The notes under the pieces were generated by a model. The model was not told the DNA's origin. It ran no database searches and saw only the letters and a list, made by a program, of their open reading frames with translations. The position numbers and the translations under genes are program-made. Positions 1-9,736 of a stretch of 64,000 bases of DNA are shown here, piece by piece. Each line of letters starts with the position of its first letter. Position 1 is the first letter of the stretch. Source of the DNA: Variovorax ginsengisoli (GTDB lineage: Bacteria > Pseudomonadota > Gammaproteobacteria > Burkholderiales > Burkholderiaceae_C); assembly GCF_030486595.1 (NCBI RefSeq), contig NZ_JAUJZH010000037.1:1-64000 (forward strand). The letters are read 5' to 3'.

Positions 1-71
1 GCAGGAATCAGCGGCTCCACACGCTGCCAGAACTCATCGGTCACCACCCACGACTCAACACGTTTCGCCAA
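1..71 (-). mobile_element. IS5-like transposase, N-terminal fragment cut by window edge
   Basis: Read on the minus strand from a TTG at 71, the frame gives AKRVESWVVTDEFWQRVEPL. This matches the opening of IS5-family transposases, where a (V)VTDE-W-RVEPL(I/L)P motif lies near the N terminus. Only about 23 residues are in the window, so the catalytic DDE residues cannot be seen. The frame is also open further upstream, so the true start is uncertain. The element's end seems to lie near 139-141, where homology to an HDOD gene begins abruptly. The family call rests on one short motif. Confidence 0.6.
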
Positions 72-141
72 GATCTCGATCCATCGCCGCGCCCAATGCG
101 GCTCGGATCGACAGTTTACCTATTTACGGATAAGTTCTAAG
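72..141. mobile_element. Probable terminal region of the IS5-like element
   Basis: This stretch lies between the transposase start and the first base that aligns with the HDOD gene copy at 30.5 kb. It holds the AT-rich segment tatttacggataagttctaa (122-141), unlike the GC-rich DNA around it and typical of an IS end. The terminal inverted repeat and target duplication cannot be confirmed because the other end is outside the window. Confidence 0.45.
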
Positions 142-753
142 AAGCGTGTCAAGGGCTACAAGCCCGCATGGCGCATGGCATCGCCTGGCGTCGAGCCGAC
201 CGCTTTCGAGAGCCTGAGGGCGCTCCTTTCCGGCGTCGCGACGAACCTCAATCCTCGCAAGACCTGCTGGCGCCTTGGCGGGCTGGTCCTCTTCTTCGAC
301 ATGACAGTCGAGGGACTGAAGCTGAAGGCCTCGCCACCGAAGAATGTCGTCCTGTGCATGGATCTCGACGACCTGATGAACGCGGACATCCGGTCGACGC
401 TGCCACCTTGCGGCCGGAATCCGTGTCCGTCTCATGCAGACGATCCGACGTGATGAAGACTTACGCACCATCGAAGCCACTCTCAAGCATGACGCCGCGC
501 TGACCTACCGCCTGTTGCGCCACATCAATTCGCACCCGGCATTGGAACCGGCGTGCAGGTCCAGTCGCTCCGCCACGCGGTGGCCATGTTCGGCTATTCG
601 CTGCTGTTCCGATGGCTTTCGGTGCTGCTGGCGACGAGCAACAAGGACAGCGCGGCGTTCATGACGAAGAAAGCGATTGTCCGCGGCCGGTTTGTCGAGC
701 TGATGGGCCAGGGGATAGTGCCACCGGACGAGGCCGACAACCAGTTCGTGGCC
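142..753 (+). pseudogene. Decayed HDOD/degenerate-EAL gene, truncated by an IS
   Basis: The translation aligns piece by piece with the intact HDOD protein at 30516-31844. Residues KRVKGYKPAW to LDDLMNADIRS (142-400) match its degenerate EAL part. Residues LMQTIRRDEDLRTIEATLKHD (431-530) match the start of the HDOD core. A third piece, FGYSLLFRWLSVL to DEADNQFVA, continues to 753 in another frame. The lesions are loss of the 5' end to the IS, an internal deletion of roughly 110 codons near 405-430, a frameshift near 540, and loss of the C-terminal quarter after NQFVA. It cannot make a working protein. It shows that this locus once carried a second copy of the HDOD gene. Confidence 0.85.
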
Positions 754-1109
754 TGCGCTGATGCTGATCTTGCCGTCGATCGGGCTGGCGTCATGACGTC
801 GGCGCGCAACGTACGTATGCGCACGTATGGGCTGCGGCGGGCGGACAGCTTATCTTCCGATCACGGCACGATGGCCGTGGTCGAGAGTCGACGGGGCGGC
901 ACAAGGCGCTGTCTGTCTAAAGCCCAATCGCCGACCCTGAGGGCAACTCGGGGTCGCACTCATAGAAGGATGACGCAGGTCATGCAGTGGAACTCGCGCT
1001 CAACGAGGATGAAGATGACTGAATCGAACCCGTCCTCCATGGTCATACTTGGTGTTGGCCGCCCCTTGTCTGAAAGTGTACAGGGGGAGTCTTGGCGGGA
1101 TCTCGTCAG
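754..1109. other. Non-coding spacer with no recognised gene
   Basis: About 355 bases lie between the HDOD remnant and the next gene. The short open frames have poor codon use and match nothing I know. A purine-rich AGGGGGAG at 1082-1089 lies just before the GGDEF/EAL gene. I see no clear promoter hexamers. Confidence 0.5.
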
Positions 1110-3332
1110 ATGAAAGCCGCGCCGAAGCGCAAGGATGAGGACGCAGCTCTAGCCGCGCTCCACGCGCTAAAAATACTTGATAGCGAGCCGGAGCCCGAGT
1201 TCGATGCCATCGTGCGAACGGCGGCGGAAATCTGTGGCGCGCCAATCTCGCTGATCAGCCTGATCGACCATGACCGGCAATGGTTCAAGGCCAATGTCGG
1301 ACTTCCGGGCATCGCCGAAACGCCGCGCGAGCTTGCGTTCTGCGCTCACGCCGTCCTCGGTGGCGACCTGTTCGAAGTTCCCGATGCCATGCAGGACAGT
1401 CGGTTTGCCGACAATCCCCTGGTGACGGGTCCGCCCGACATCCGCTTCTATGCCGGCGCGCCCGTCCTTTTGAACGATGGAATATGCGTCGGGACGCTAT
1501 GCGTCATGGACAGGAAGCCCCGTCAACTGAGCGAGAAGCAGCGCGAAACGCTTCGATGCCTTTCGCGCATCGTGGCCCACGCGATGCAGGGCCGTTACGC
1601 GATTCGGGAGACCTTGAGGTTGGTGGACCGCCTGTCCGAGCAGCACGAGCTGCTTCGCGTCACGCTGCAGTCGGTGGCGGACGGAATTGTGACGACCGAT
1701 GCGGAGGGCAACGTCAGTCTCCTCAATGCTGTCGCTGAACGTTTGACCGGGTGGTCGACCAGCGAAGCCCGGGGCAGAGCACTGTCGGAAGTCTTGCATG
1801 TGATCGTGGATGCCTCCGCGGTCGCAAGCCGGTCGTGCAACCATGATCTGCTCGTCTCTCGCGACGGACGGAGGTACGGAATCGAGAGGTCCGTGACTCC
1901 CATCCTCAAGGACAACGGTAGTGTGTTGGGCGAGGTCTGCGTCTTTCGCGACGTGACCGAACAGCGTCGTTCGTATGCGCAGATTGCCTATCGGGCCACG
2001 CATGACATGCTGACCGGACTCGCCAATCGGTCAGAATTCGAGACGCAGTTGGGGCGCGCGCTCCATACGGCGCGCACCACGCCAATACAGCATGCATTGA
2101 TGTACATCGATCTTGACCAGTTCAAGCGGCTCAATGATGCGTGCGGCCATGCTGCGGGCGATCGGCTCCTGAAGCAGTTCGCCAGGGTGCTCACCGCGAC
2201 GGTCCGGGGCGGTGACACGGTGTCAAGGCTGGGCGGCGACGAATTTGCCGTCATCCTCGAAGACTGCGCCCTCGATGACGCAAGGCGCCTGGCGCAGGAA
2301 ATCTGCGATCACATGGAAGATTTCAGGTTCGCTCATGGCGAACTGAAGTTTCGAATCGGTGCGAGCATCGGCGTGGTGAAGATCGATGACCACTGGCGAA
2401 CGGAGGCGGCGCTGTTACAGGCCGCCGACGCTGCGTGCTTTTCTGCCAAGGACGCCGGGCGCAACCGGGTGCACCTCTGGGGGGAAACGGACCTGGCGGT
2501 GCAGGCGCGAGAAGAAGGGCTCAGGTGGGCCACGCAGATCGAACAGGCGCTCGACGAGAACAGGTTCGAACTGTTCGCCCAACGCATCGTACCCCTCGAC
2601 CGCCCAGTGAACGGGGTGCATGCCGAGATTCTCTTGAGAATGGTCGCACGCGACGGCGCATTGGTGCCCCCCGGCGCATTTCTTCCTTCGGCAGAGCGTC
2701 ATAACCTCTCGTCGCGAATTGATCGTTGGGTGCTGCTTCGAACACTTCTTTGGCTGCGCAGCGCCTCCAACCAGACGCGCGTTGACATGCTCAGCGTCAA
2801 CCTGTCCGGCCACTCGGTGGGAGACCCCGCTTTCCACGTCTGGGCATGCGGGAAGCTCGACGAGGCCGGTCCGGCCCTTTGCTCGAGGCTGTGTTTCGAG
2901 ATCACCGAGACCGCGGGCGTGGCGAACCTTGCGCAAGCCGCGGCCTTCATCGCGGAGCTTCGAAGCCGGGGTGTCCGAGTGGCGCTCGATGATTTCGGCT
3001 CTGGCACCGCGTCGTTTGGGTACTTGAAGAAATTGTCAGTAGATTTTCTCAAGATCGATGGTCAGTTCGTGCGCGACATGCTCACTGATGCGCTCAATGA
3101 AGCGGCCGTGCGCTGTTTCGTTGACGTCGCCAAGGTCGTAGGAATGAAGACGATTGCGGAGTTCGTGGAAAGTCCGGCGGTGATGTCGCGGCTTGAGCGG
3201 ATGGGCGTCGACTATGCGCAAGGCTTTCTTGTTCATCAACCAGAGCCCATTGATGGATTGCTCGACGACTTGCCCGACGCTGCTTCCCGTGCGCCGAGTC
3301 AAAGCCTGCATGGGCTGAGCATATGTTCCTGA
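1110..3332 (+). CDS. GAF-PAS-GGDEF-EAL cyclic-di-GMP protein
   Basis: This is a cytosolic, probably bifunctional cyclic-di-GMP enzyme of 740 residues with no membrane segment. A GAF domain spans about 25-160 and a PAS domain about 180-290. The GGDEF domain (about 305-465) keeps an intact RLGGDEF motif at 375-379 and, five residues before it, an RGGD match to the inhibitory RxxD site. The EAL domain (about 490-730) has the variant EILLRM near 504 and the DDFGSG motif near 626, so the main metal-binding acids are present. Both diguanylate cyclase and phosphodiesterase activity are therefore possible. I chose ATG 1110 because the GAF homology starts soon after. A TTG at 1092 lies only 2 bases from AGGGGGAG and would add six residues. 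It converges on the response regulator at 3402. Confidence 0.9.
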   Translation: MKAAPKRKDEDAALAALHALKILDSEPEPEFDAIVRTAAEICGAPISLISLIDHDRQWFKANVGLPGIAETPRELAFCAHAVLGGDLFEVPDAMQDSRFADNPLVTGPPDIRFYAGAPVLLNDGICVGTLCVMDRKPRQLSEKQRETLRCLSRIVAHAMQGRYAIRETLRLVDRLSEQHELLRVTLQSVADGIVTTDAEGNVSLLNAVAERLTGWSTSEARGRALSEVLHVIVDASAVASRSCNHDLLVSRDGRRYGIERSVTPILKDNGSVLGEVCVFRDVTEQRRSYAQIAYRATHDMLTGLANRSEFETQLGRALHTARTTPIQHALMYIDLDQFKRLNDACGHAAGDRLLKQFARVLTATVRGGDTVSRLGGDEFAVILEDCALDDARRLAQEICDHMEDFRFAHGELKFRIGASIGVVKIDDHWRTEAALLQAADAACFSAKDAGRNRVHLWGETDLAVQAREEGLRWATQIEQALDENRFELFAQRIVPLDRPVNGVHAEILLRMVARDGALVPPGAFLPSAERHNLSSRIDRWVLLRTLLWLRSASNQTRVDMLSVNLSGHSVGDPAFHVWACGKLDEAGPALCSRLCFEITETAGVANLAQAAAFIAELRSRGVRVALDDFGSGTASFGYLKKLSVDFLKIDGQFVRDMLTDALNEAAVRCFVDVAKVVGMKTIAEFVESPAVMSRLERMGVDYAQGFLVHQPEPIDGLLDDLPDAASRAPSQSLHGLSICS

Positions 3333-3401
3333 GATGCACGCCATCGGGTTGCACCAGGAGTCAATGTTCGCTTCGAGCTTGAAAGGCTGGGGCACGCGGC
3401 C

Positions 3402-4046
3402 TCATGGGCCTACGACGGCAATCAAGCTCCGACGGACCAGGTTTGCCACGTTGGATGCACCCATCTTCACCAACACGCGGCTTCGATGAATCTCGATGGT
3501 GCGGAAGCTCCCGCCCAATTCCTTGGCAATCTCCTTGCTGGTCATGCCGAGCACCATCCGGTCGTACACCTCGCGCTCGCGCGCCGTCAGTGCCGCCAGC
3601 CGCCCGGCGTGCGCCGAGGTGCCGGATCTTCTCGGCCGTGCGGAAGTGGAGACATGGACGGCGAATGCGCGGCGCAAGCGCGCCACGAGATCCGCGGCGT
3701 CGAAGGGCTTCTCGACGAAGTCGACGGCACCGTTTCGCATCGCAGTCACCGCCACTGCGATTTCCGAATTACCTGCGAGGAACATGATCGGCAGCATCAC
3801 GCCGCGCTCGCGCAGCAAGGTCTGCAATTTCAATCCCGACACTTCAGGCATGCGAACATCGAGAAGCAGCACGGCCGGTGACTGCAGGTCGGCATGGGCA
3901 AGCAGGTCCTGTGCCGAGACGAAGGTTCTGAAACAGAGCTTCGCGGTCGTGAACGTGCGCCGTAGGAGGTCTCGCGCAAAGTCGTCATCGTCAACGGCGA
4001 GAACCATCGCGGGCGGTGAAAGCACCGGCGGGCTAGCTTCCGGCAT
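3402..4046 (-). CDS. FixJ/NarL-type response regulator
   Basis: This 214-residue transcriptional regulator has a receiver domain (about 14-130) with the acidic pocket DDDD at 19-22, phosphorylatable Asp63 in LLLDVRMP, and the conserved Lys in VEKPFD. A LuxR-type helix-turn-helix (about 150-210) begins LTAREREVYDRM and includes SKEIAKELGGSFRTIEIHRS. The start at 4046 overlaps the end of the hybrid kinase gene by 14 bases. The two are therefore almost certainly co-transcribed and translationally coupled, and this is the likely output protein of that kinase. An internal ATG at 4007 would still keep the whole receiver. Target genes are not visible. Confidence 0.93.
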   Translation of the reverse strand: MPEASPPVLSPPAMVLAVDDDDFARDLLRRTFTTAKLCFRTFVSAQDLLAHADLQSPAVLLLDVRMPEVSGLKLQTLLRERGVMLPIMFLAGNSEIAVAVTAMRNGAVDFVEKPFDAADLVARLRRAFAVHVSTSARPRRSGTSAHAGRLAALTAREREVYDRMVLGMTSKEIAKELGGSFRTIEIHRSRVLVKMGASNVANLVRRSLIAVVGP

Positions 4047-7000
4047 CGGGCTGGCGGGCGTCGAGGAAGTGTTGAAGGAGGTTCATCTCGCGGTCGAAGC
4101 GCTTCACCAGCGTGTCGAGGCCGGCCGCCTGCTCCGTCTCGGCTTGCTCCTCGATATCTGCGCACAGCTGGCCCAGGCGCATCGCGCCGATGGCGCGCGC
4201 GGAAGACTTCAATTTGTGGGCACTGTCAGCGACCAGGCGCAGGTCACTGTTTTGCCATCCACGCCACATGGCTTCGCGGGCCTGCGCGGCGGACGCACCA
4301 AAGGCGCCGAGCACCTCTGCCACGCTGAGCGGGTCGTCACCGATCAAGTCCGTGAGGACGCGCAGGTCCGCCGGTGCCTCGAGGGCAGGAACGGCGATGG
4401 CCGCATCGAGGGCTGCCTTGAGATCCTCTAGCCGCACCGGCTTGCTCAAGTAGGCGTCCATGCCGGCCGAGAGGCAGCGCAGTTTCTCATCGCCCACGGC
4501 GTTGGCCGTCAGCGCGATGATCGGCGTGTGGTGACCGGCAGCTTCCTCGCGGCGGATGGCTGCAGTGAGCGCATAGCCGTCCATCACGGGCATGTGCAGG
4601 TCGGTAAGGACGAGCGAATAGGAGCCGCTGCGCCAGAGCGCAAGGGCCTGCCGCCCATCGGCAGCGATGTCTGCGGAGAAGCCGATCAGTGCCAGTTGCC
4701 GCAGGATCACCTTGCGGTTGGTATCGTTGTCTTCCGCGATCAGAACGCGGCTTGTGGCCGATCCCGATGGCTCGCCTGCGCTCGACCGTGGAAGTGTCTT
4801 CGGGGGCAGCTCGTCGGCCTGGAGGCTTGTCCGCAGTCGTCCGCAGGCCAGGCCGAGCGCCTTGAACAGCGTGCGGCGCGGCAGGGCGTTGGCGTCAATG
4901 CGCAGCAGGTCGGCCGCTTCGATGCGCGGTCGACGGCGTTCACCCCAACCGAACACCACGAAACGGATCTCGCCGCTGAGATGCGGCGGCACCCATGCAC
5001 GCAGCCGGGCCGGATCGCCTGCCGGCTGGTCGGGCAGGATCAATACCAACTGCTCGCCCGGCGCCCACTCAGCCCCTGCGAGGCTTTCCAGGTCATGAAA
5101 CGAGTCGACCACCGCGCCCGCATGGCGAAGGGAGTCGACGATGTCGCTGGCCAACGGTTGCAAGTGGCCGACGATGCGGCAGCGCAGGCCCGTTGCCACC
5201 GACCAAAAGTCGTCGGTCTCTCGTGGCTCGTCCGCTGGCGAGGGCAATCGAAGCCGTGCCGTGAAGCGGGATCCCAGGCCGAGCGAGCTCTCGACCGAGA
5301 TTTTCCCGCCCATCGACTCCACCAGCATGCTGGAGATGGCCAGTCCCAGCCCGGTGCCGCCGAAGCGGCGCGTGGTGGAGACATCGGCCTGCGAGAACGG
5401 CGTGAACAGCTGGGCAAGGGTCGCTTCGTCCATGCCGATGCCGTTGTCGGTTACGTCGAGGTCGACCGTCACCCCTTCCTTCTCTTTCGTGACGAGCACG
5501 GCGCGCACCGATACCTGCCCCACGCCCACGCGGCCACTGGTGAACTTGATCGCGTTTTCAACCAGATTGACAAGCACCTGCCGCAACCGCGTCTCGTCAC
5601 CCACGACTTGGGATGGAATGGCAGGATCGACATGCACCGTGAGGTGAACGCCGCCTTTGGTCGCCTTGTGATCGAGCATGCCGCAGACGTTCTCCAGCAA
5701 ATCGCCCAAAAGCAATGGCTGCGCCTCCAGCGTCAGCTTGCCAGCTTCGATCTTGGAGAAGTCGAGGATGTTCTCGATGATGCCGAGCAGCGAGAAGCCG
5801 GAGTCGCGGATCAGGTCCACGATCTCGAGCTGTTCGCCCATCAGGCTGCTGCGGTGAAGCAGGTCGATCATTCCGATGACCCCATTCATCGGCGTGCGTA
5901 TTTCATGGCTCATGGCGGCCAGGAAGGCAGACTTGGCGCGGCTGGCCTGTTCGGCACCGTCGCGCGCCAGTTCGAGCTCCGCAGTGCGCGAGCGCACGCG
6001 TGCCTCCAACTCCAGATTCATTTCGCTGAGCCGGTCCTGGTCTCGCTTGCGTTCGGTGATGTCCTGGGACATCACGACGATGCCGATGACCTCCTTGGCG
6101 GCATTGCTGTATGGCACCTTGTCCGTCTGGACCCAGATGACTTCGCCATCGGGCCTGTGGCTTTCCATGAGCACGCCGAGCTTGGGCTGGCCGGAGCGGA
6201 TCACCTCGAGGTCGTCGGCGCGCATGATCGCGGCGTCGGGATAGATCTCCTGCGCGGGGCGGCCTTCGATCGCGTCCACGGTCTGGCCGACGGCTTCGGC
6301 GGCGCGACGGTTCAGGCGCACGATGACGTCCTGCGTGTCCTTGAACCAGATCATCGCGGGCATCAGGTCGAACAGGATGCGCAGCTCCATGCGCTGGCGC
6401 TGCAGTTCCTGGTGGCTGTTGGCGATCTCGAGCTCGGTCCTCTTGCGCTCGCTGATGTCGCGCATGACCCCCGACACCGAGGCGACTTGGCCATCGCCCC
6501 CCTTATGTGCGATGAGGACCTGCGACACGGGGATTTCCTTGCCGTTGCGGGTCGTCAGGACGGTCTCGCCGCTCCAGGTGCCCTCCCGCTTGGCGGTGAG
6601 CACGCCCTCGGCAAGCTCGCCGCCGGGACGCGACACGAAGTCCCAGGCGGAGATGTCGGCCAGGTTTTCCGACGGTTCCACCTGGAGCGCCTTGCGGCCG
6701 GCCAAGTTGAGATACTGCAGGCGCCCGTCGGGGCCGCTGATGCTGACCAGGTCAGTGGTCGACTCGAGGATCGCGGCCAGGCGCGCGCGCTCCGATTCAG
6801 CGCGCTTCTGCAGCGTGACGTCCTGCAGCGCGCCGTGCACGCGCGTGGTCCGGCCGGCAAAGTTGCGTTGCGCTTCTCCGGTGCAACGCGCCCAGATGGC
6901 GCGTCCCGTGGCCGTGCGCATTTCGAGCTCGACGTCGAACGGCACGCCCTCCTGTGCGCAGGCGTCGAACGCCGCCTTGATCACCCCGACCGACTGCGGT

Positions 7001-8163
7001 GCCCACCGCGCAAAGGCCTCTTCAAGGCTGGGCACGGTGCTGGCGGGCACCTCCAGGATCTCGCAGACGCCATCGGACCATGCGACCCGCCCGCTGGGCA
7101 GCTCCACCGCCCAGCCTCCGAGGTGCGCGGTACGGCCTGCGATGCGCAGCAGCGATTCGCTCTCTCGCAGCCGCTGTTCGGCACTGAGTCTGTCGACGGC
7201 GGCCCATGAGCGCTCGGCGGCTTCCTGCAGAGTAAGGATCTCGCCCGCAGTCCAGTCGCGCGGTCGCGCCTGATGGGCGGCGATCATTGCCTGCAAGCGG
7301 CCCCGCCTCCTCAGCGGGCAGCAGATGATCGCCGCCACACCCATCGCAGCAAGCATCTCCCTGCCCTCGCCCGATGGCAGTTCGATGCCGGTGTTGCGAA
7401 ACACGAGCGAACGGGCGCCGTGCAGTTCGGCAGCCGTTTGCACGCCGAAGCTTGACAGGAGGCGGCTGGCTTGCGCGCCCGCACAGCTTGCCACGCGGCC
7501 ATGAACGACGTCGAAGCGGTCGCCGTCTTCGTGCATTTCTGCGTACGCGCAGTGTGCACGCAACTGCTTGCCAAGCAGCCGGCAGGTCGTGGCCAGGATC
7601 TGGGTCGGGTCGGTCAGCCCGCAGGTCGCCTCGGTAAGTTCGTGGAGGAAGCGCAAGCGCTCCCTGGTCTCGGCCAGCACCTCGTCCGCGCGCATGTATT
7701 TGCTGATGTCGCTGTGCACGACGATCGCCCCGTCGACACCGTGCGGCCCGCCTGTGCCCAACGAGGTTGCCGTCATCTGGAACCACCGCCGCTCGATGGG
7801 AGAATGACACGGATATTCAAGCGCAAAGCTCGGGGCGTTGCCGCTGAGCACGGAACGCACGCCTGCCGCGGCCTCGTGCGCGGACTTGGCGTCGTCACCC
7901 ACCGCCTGATCACAGACTTCCAGGTAGTTGAGGCCGATCCCGTCAGACCCGCTCGCCAGCCCTTCGAAGCGTGCGAATTCGCGCCAGCGGCGGTTGGTCG
8001 ACACGATGTTCGCCTCCCGATCGAGGACTGCGATGTTCGCCGGAAGTGCGTCGATCACCTCGGTGAGCAGCGTTGCGAATTGCGGGTCGGATGCCAGCAT
8101 GCGGCGCGCAGGTGCTACGGGGTTCAGGGCTGGCTGTGGCGCGAATGCAGATGCCGAGTCCAT
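4033..8163 (-). CDS. Hybrid sensor histidine kinase (PAS/GAF-HisKA-HATPase-REC-Hpt)
   Basis: This 1376-residue, apparently soluble kinase has a PAS region (about 35-155), a GAF domain (about 170-320), then three more PAS/PAC units to about 715 and a short coiled coil. The HisKA domain carries the phospho-acceptor in AAMSHEIRTPMNG (His near 751). The HATPase domain has VENAIKF, DNGIGMD and GTGLGLAIS. A first receiver-like stretch (about 975-1110) lacks a recognisable phospho-Asp and looks degenerate. A second receiver (about 1140-1260) has Asp in LTDLHMP near 1187. A C-terminal Hpt domain has SAHKLKSSARAIG (His near 1316). This is a complete internal phosphorelay whose likely acceptor is the overlapping FixJ-type regulator. 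No transmembrane segments are evident, so the signal is probably cytosolic. Confidence 0.95.
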   Translation of the reverse strand: MDSASAFAPQPALNPVAPARRMLASDPQFATLLTEVIDALPANIAVLDREANIVSTNRRWREFARFEGLASGSDGIGLNYLEVCDQAVGDDAKSAHEAAAGVRSVLSGNAPSFALEYPCHSPIERRWFQMTATSLGTGGPHGVDGAIVVHSDISKYMRADEVLAETRERLRFLHELTEATCGLTDPTQILATTCRLLGKQLRAHCAYAEMHEDGDRFDVVHGRVASCAGAQASRLLSSFGVQTAAELHGARSLVFRNTGIELPSGEGREMLAAMGVAAIICCPLRRRGRLQAMIAAHQARPRDWTAGEILTLQEAAERSWAAVDRLSAEQRLRESESLLRIAGRTAHLGGWAVELPSGRVAWSDGVCEILEVPASTVPSLEEAFARWAPQSVGVIKAAFDACAQEGVPFDVELEMRTATGRAIWARCTGEAQRNFAGRTTRVHGALQDVTLQKRAESERARLAAILESTTDLVSISGPDGRLQYLNLAGRKALQVEPSENLADISAWDFVSRPGGELAEGVLTAKREGTWSGETVLTTRNGKEIPVSQVLIAHKGGDGQVASVSGVMRDISERKRTELEIANSHQELQRQRMELRILFDLMPAMIWFKDTQDVIVRLNRRAAEAVGQTVDAIEGRPAQEIYPDAAIMRADDLEVIRSGQPKLGVLMESHRPDGEVIWVQTDKVPYSNAAKEVIGIVVMSQDITERKRDQDRLSEMNLELEARVRSRTAELELARDGAEQASRAKSAFLAAMSHEIRTPMNGVIGMIDLLHRSSLMGEQLEIVDLIRDSGFSLLGIIENILDFSKIEAGKLTLEAQPLLLGDLLENVCGMLDHKATKGGVHLTVHVDPAIPSQVVGDETRLRQVLVNLVENAIKFTSGRVGVGQVSVRAVLVTKEKEGVTVDLDVTDNGIGMDEATLAQLFTPFSQADVSTTRRFGGTGLGLAISSMLVESMGGKISVESSLGLGSRFTARLRLPSPADEPRETDDFWSVATGLRCRIVGHLQPLASDIVDSLRHAGAVVDSFHDLESLAGAEWAPGEQLVLILPDQPAGDPARLRAWVPPHLSGEIRFVVFGWGERRRPRIEAADLLRIDANALPRRTLFKALGLACGRLRTSLQADELPPKTLPRSSAGEPSGSATSRVLIAEDNDTNRKVILRQLALIGFSADIAADGRQALALWRSGSYSLVLTDLHMPVMDGYALTAAIRREEAAGHHTPIIALTANAVGDEKLRCLSAGMDAYLSKPVRLEDLKAALDAAIAVPALEAPADLRVLTDLIGDDPLSVAEVLGAFGASAAQAREAMWRGWQNSDLRLVADSAHKLKSSARAIGAMRLGQLCADIEEQAETEQAAGLDTLVKRFDREMNLLQHFLDARQPDAGS

Positions 8164-9113
8164 CAGGCCGTTGCCAGCGTTGGAGACGCCTCGGGGGCCC
8201 TCGGCTCGCGGACGGCATCGAGGGCATGCCTCAGACGTCTTTCGCTGTCCGCCAGGAGGCTTTCGCTGCGATAGCGCTCAAGGGCCATCTGAATGGTCAC
8301 GTGAAGGCCGCGCTCGGAGAAAGGCTTCAGCAGGTAGCCGCAGGCGCCGCTTCCGCGAGCGCGTCCCAGGACCGCATCCTCGGAATAGGCGGTCAGGAAG
8401 ATGACAGGCGTGCGCCGCTCACGCACGATGGCTTCGGCGGCCTCGATGCCGTCGCCCCCGGGGCCAAGATTGATGTCCATGAGCACGAGGCTGGGCTGGG
8501 TGCGTTGCGCCATCTCCACCGCTTGGTCGCGCGTCGAGGCGACACCCGCGACTTCGTAGCCAAGCCGTGCCAGACTTCGCTGCAGCAGCAGCGCAATGAC
8601 GCTGTCATCGTCGACGACGAGGATGCGGACCTGTTCTCCTGTGCCGCTGCCCGGCTCCAAAGGCACCCTGGCCTGCATGGCGTTCGGCGGCGCGGCAGTG
8701 ATCGGTTCGCCTCGCACGGTACCGGCGCTCGGGTCGCAGAGAATGAGCGAGGCCCGATAGGCCGCGCGGCCCGCGAGCTTGGTATGGGCGGCGAGTTGTT
8801 TCCAGGCCCGCTCCCGATCGGACGGCGACATTTCGTCTGACGGTTCGGTCAGGGAATGCGCCACTGCAAGCAAGGAGACCGCGGAGCGCAGGCAGAAACT
8901 GATCGCGGAGACTACCGGACGAGCCTGGAAGCTCAAGTCCTCGGTTCGTCGGATCTCATCCTGTTCATCCGGGCTCAGCGCCATCAGGTCGGTCGGAGAT
9001 CGAAAGCTCACCGATGCTTGTTCACTGAACATATGGTGTGACGCCTCTTCGATCACGTCGATCGCCCGGGCGAGCAATTCGCCTGGGCGGGGTGTTACCG
9101 GAACCCTGCTCAT
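8163..9113 (-). CDS. Unnamed helical domain fused to a receiver domain
   Basis: The protein has 316 residues. A receiver (about 160-280) holds VVDDDS and Asp near 213 in LVLMDINLGPGG, plus the lysine of LLKPFSERG, with a short tail after it. It has no DNA-binding or enzymatic output domain. Residues 1-150 form an alpha-helical domain that I do not recognise. It clearly resembles the stand-alone proteins at 29743-30198 and 31944-32381: PTD, AL-P-EQ-E and L-AVS-L-VA-L recur in order. ATG 9113 is chosen because GAAGAGG lies about five bases before it, although the frame is open further upstream. The stop overlaps the start of the hybrid kinase gene by one base, so kinase, regulator and this protein are probably one operon. 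It may tune the phosphorelay. Confidence 0.85.
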   Translation of the reverse strand: MSRVPVTPRPGELLARAIDVIEEASHHMFSEQASVSFRSPTDLMALSPDEQDEIRRTEDLSFQARPVVSAISFCLRSAVSLLAVAHSLTEPSDEMSPSDRERAWKQLAAHTKLAGRAAYRASLILCDPSAGTVRGEPITAAPPNAMQARVPLEPGSGTGEQVRILVVDDDSVIALLLQRSLARLGYEVAGVASTRDQAVEMAQRTQPSLVLMDINLGPGGDGIEAAEAIVRERRTPVIFLTAYSEDAVLGRARGSGACGYLLKPFSERGLHVTIQMALERYRSESLLADSERRLRHALDAVREPRAPEASPTLATA

Positions 9114-9503
9114 GACATCCTCTTCGGGCTCGGTTGCATTGGCAGGTTGGCAGCTTGAGGATATCCGCCTGCGCAGCGTCGAGCGTTTGCTGTCGAGCGA
9201 AGCGCCTCGATCGTCATCAATGGCGTTGCATACATCTGGGAATCTCCATTTTTTGGCGAAGAGAACGATCTGAACGGGTGAATGACCAGGGTTTCGGAAG
9301 CCGATGAGCAAGCCCGAAGAGGGAACGGTCGACCGAAGGCGACCAGAGCGCAGGCGTGGTGCTGTCGGAGTTCGGGGTCCTGAAGGTTCCGCGCGCATTC
9401 GCGCTGCGGGGCGAGGGCGGGTCAGATTGACGCAGCTGTCGAATAGCGGTGCTTGAGCCGTCCTTTTTCGAGCAACTTCTCAATCTCGGACCTTCAAAGG
9501 AAG
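9114..9503. other. Upstream region of the three-gene signalling operon
   Basis: About 390 bases contain no gene I can support. An AT-rich patch around 9238-9258 (tgggaatctccattttttgg) could be part of the promoter for the minus-strand operon, but I cannot place -35 and -10 boxes with confidence. Confidence 0.4.
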
Positions 9504-9670
9504 CGGGGTCGAATCTAGGCAAATTCTCGGCTGGCAAGGATCCACTGAACAGGCTCAGTTCCGCCGCAATTGAGCGGGCCAGATCACTGAGGTCGATCGA
9601 CCTCAGCCAAGCTGAAGAGCTGACAACCTTCGCCGCTGCCCTCAGGAATGTCGCCGCACACGAGCCTTGA
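9504..9670 (+). repeat. Diverged third copy (C) of a ~128-bp repeat, with an open frame
   Basis: The stretch ggggtcgaatctaggcaaat resembles the starts of the two repeats at 29511 and 30225, and similarity continues weakly through caggctcagttccgccgcaa. On the plus strand it is open as GSNLGKFSAGKDPLNRLSSA and on to a TGA at 9670. The matching frame of the 30225 copy reads GSNRLKFSMRNRVLERTSFA, so likeness is visible at protein level too. It may be the relic 3' end of a gene family. I do not recognise the protein. Confidence 0.45.
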
Positions 9671-9736
9671 AACCGGCATCGCGCCGTGCTGTCGGCATGA
9701 TCCGGTCGAGACGACGAAAGTCGTCTGTTTTATGGC

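Noticed and set aside
4528..7209. An 893-codon open frame on the plus strand, antisense to the hybrid kinase gene
   Set aside because: It lies wholly inside a gene with clear domains, has no recognisable fold, and long antisense frames are expected in GC-rich coding DNA.
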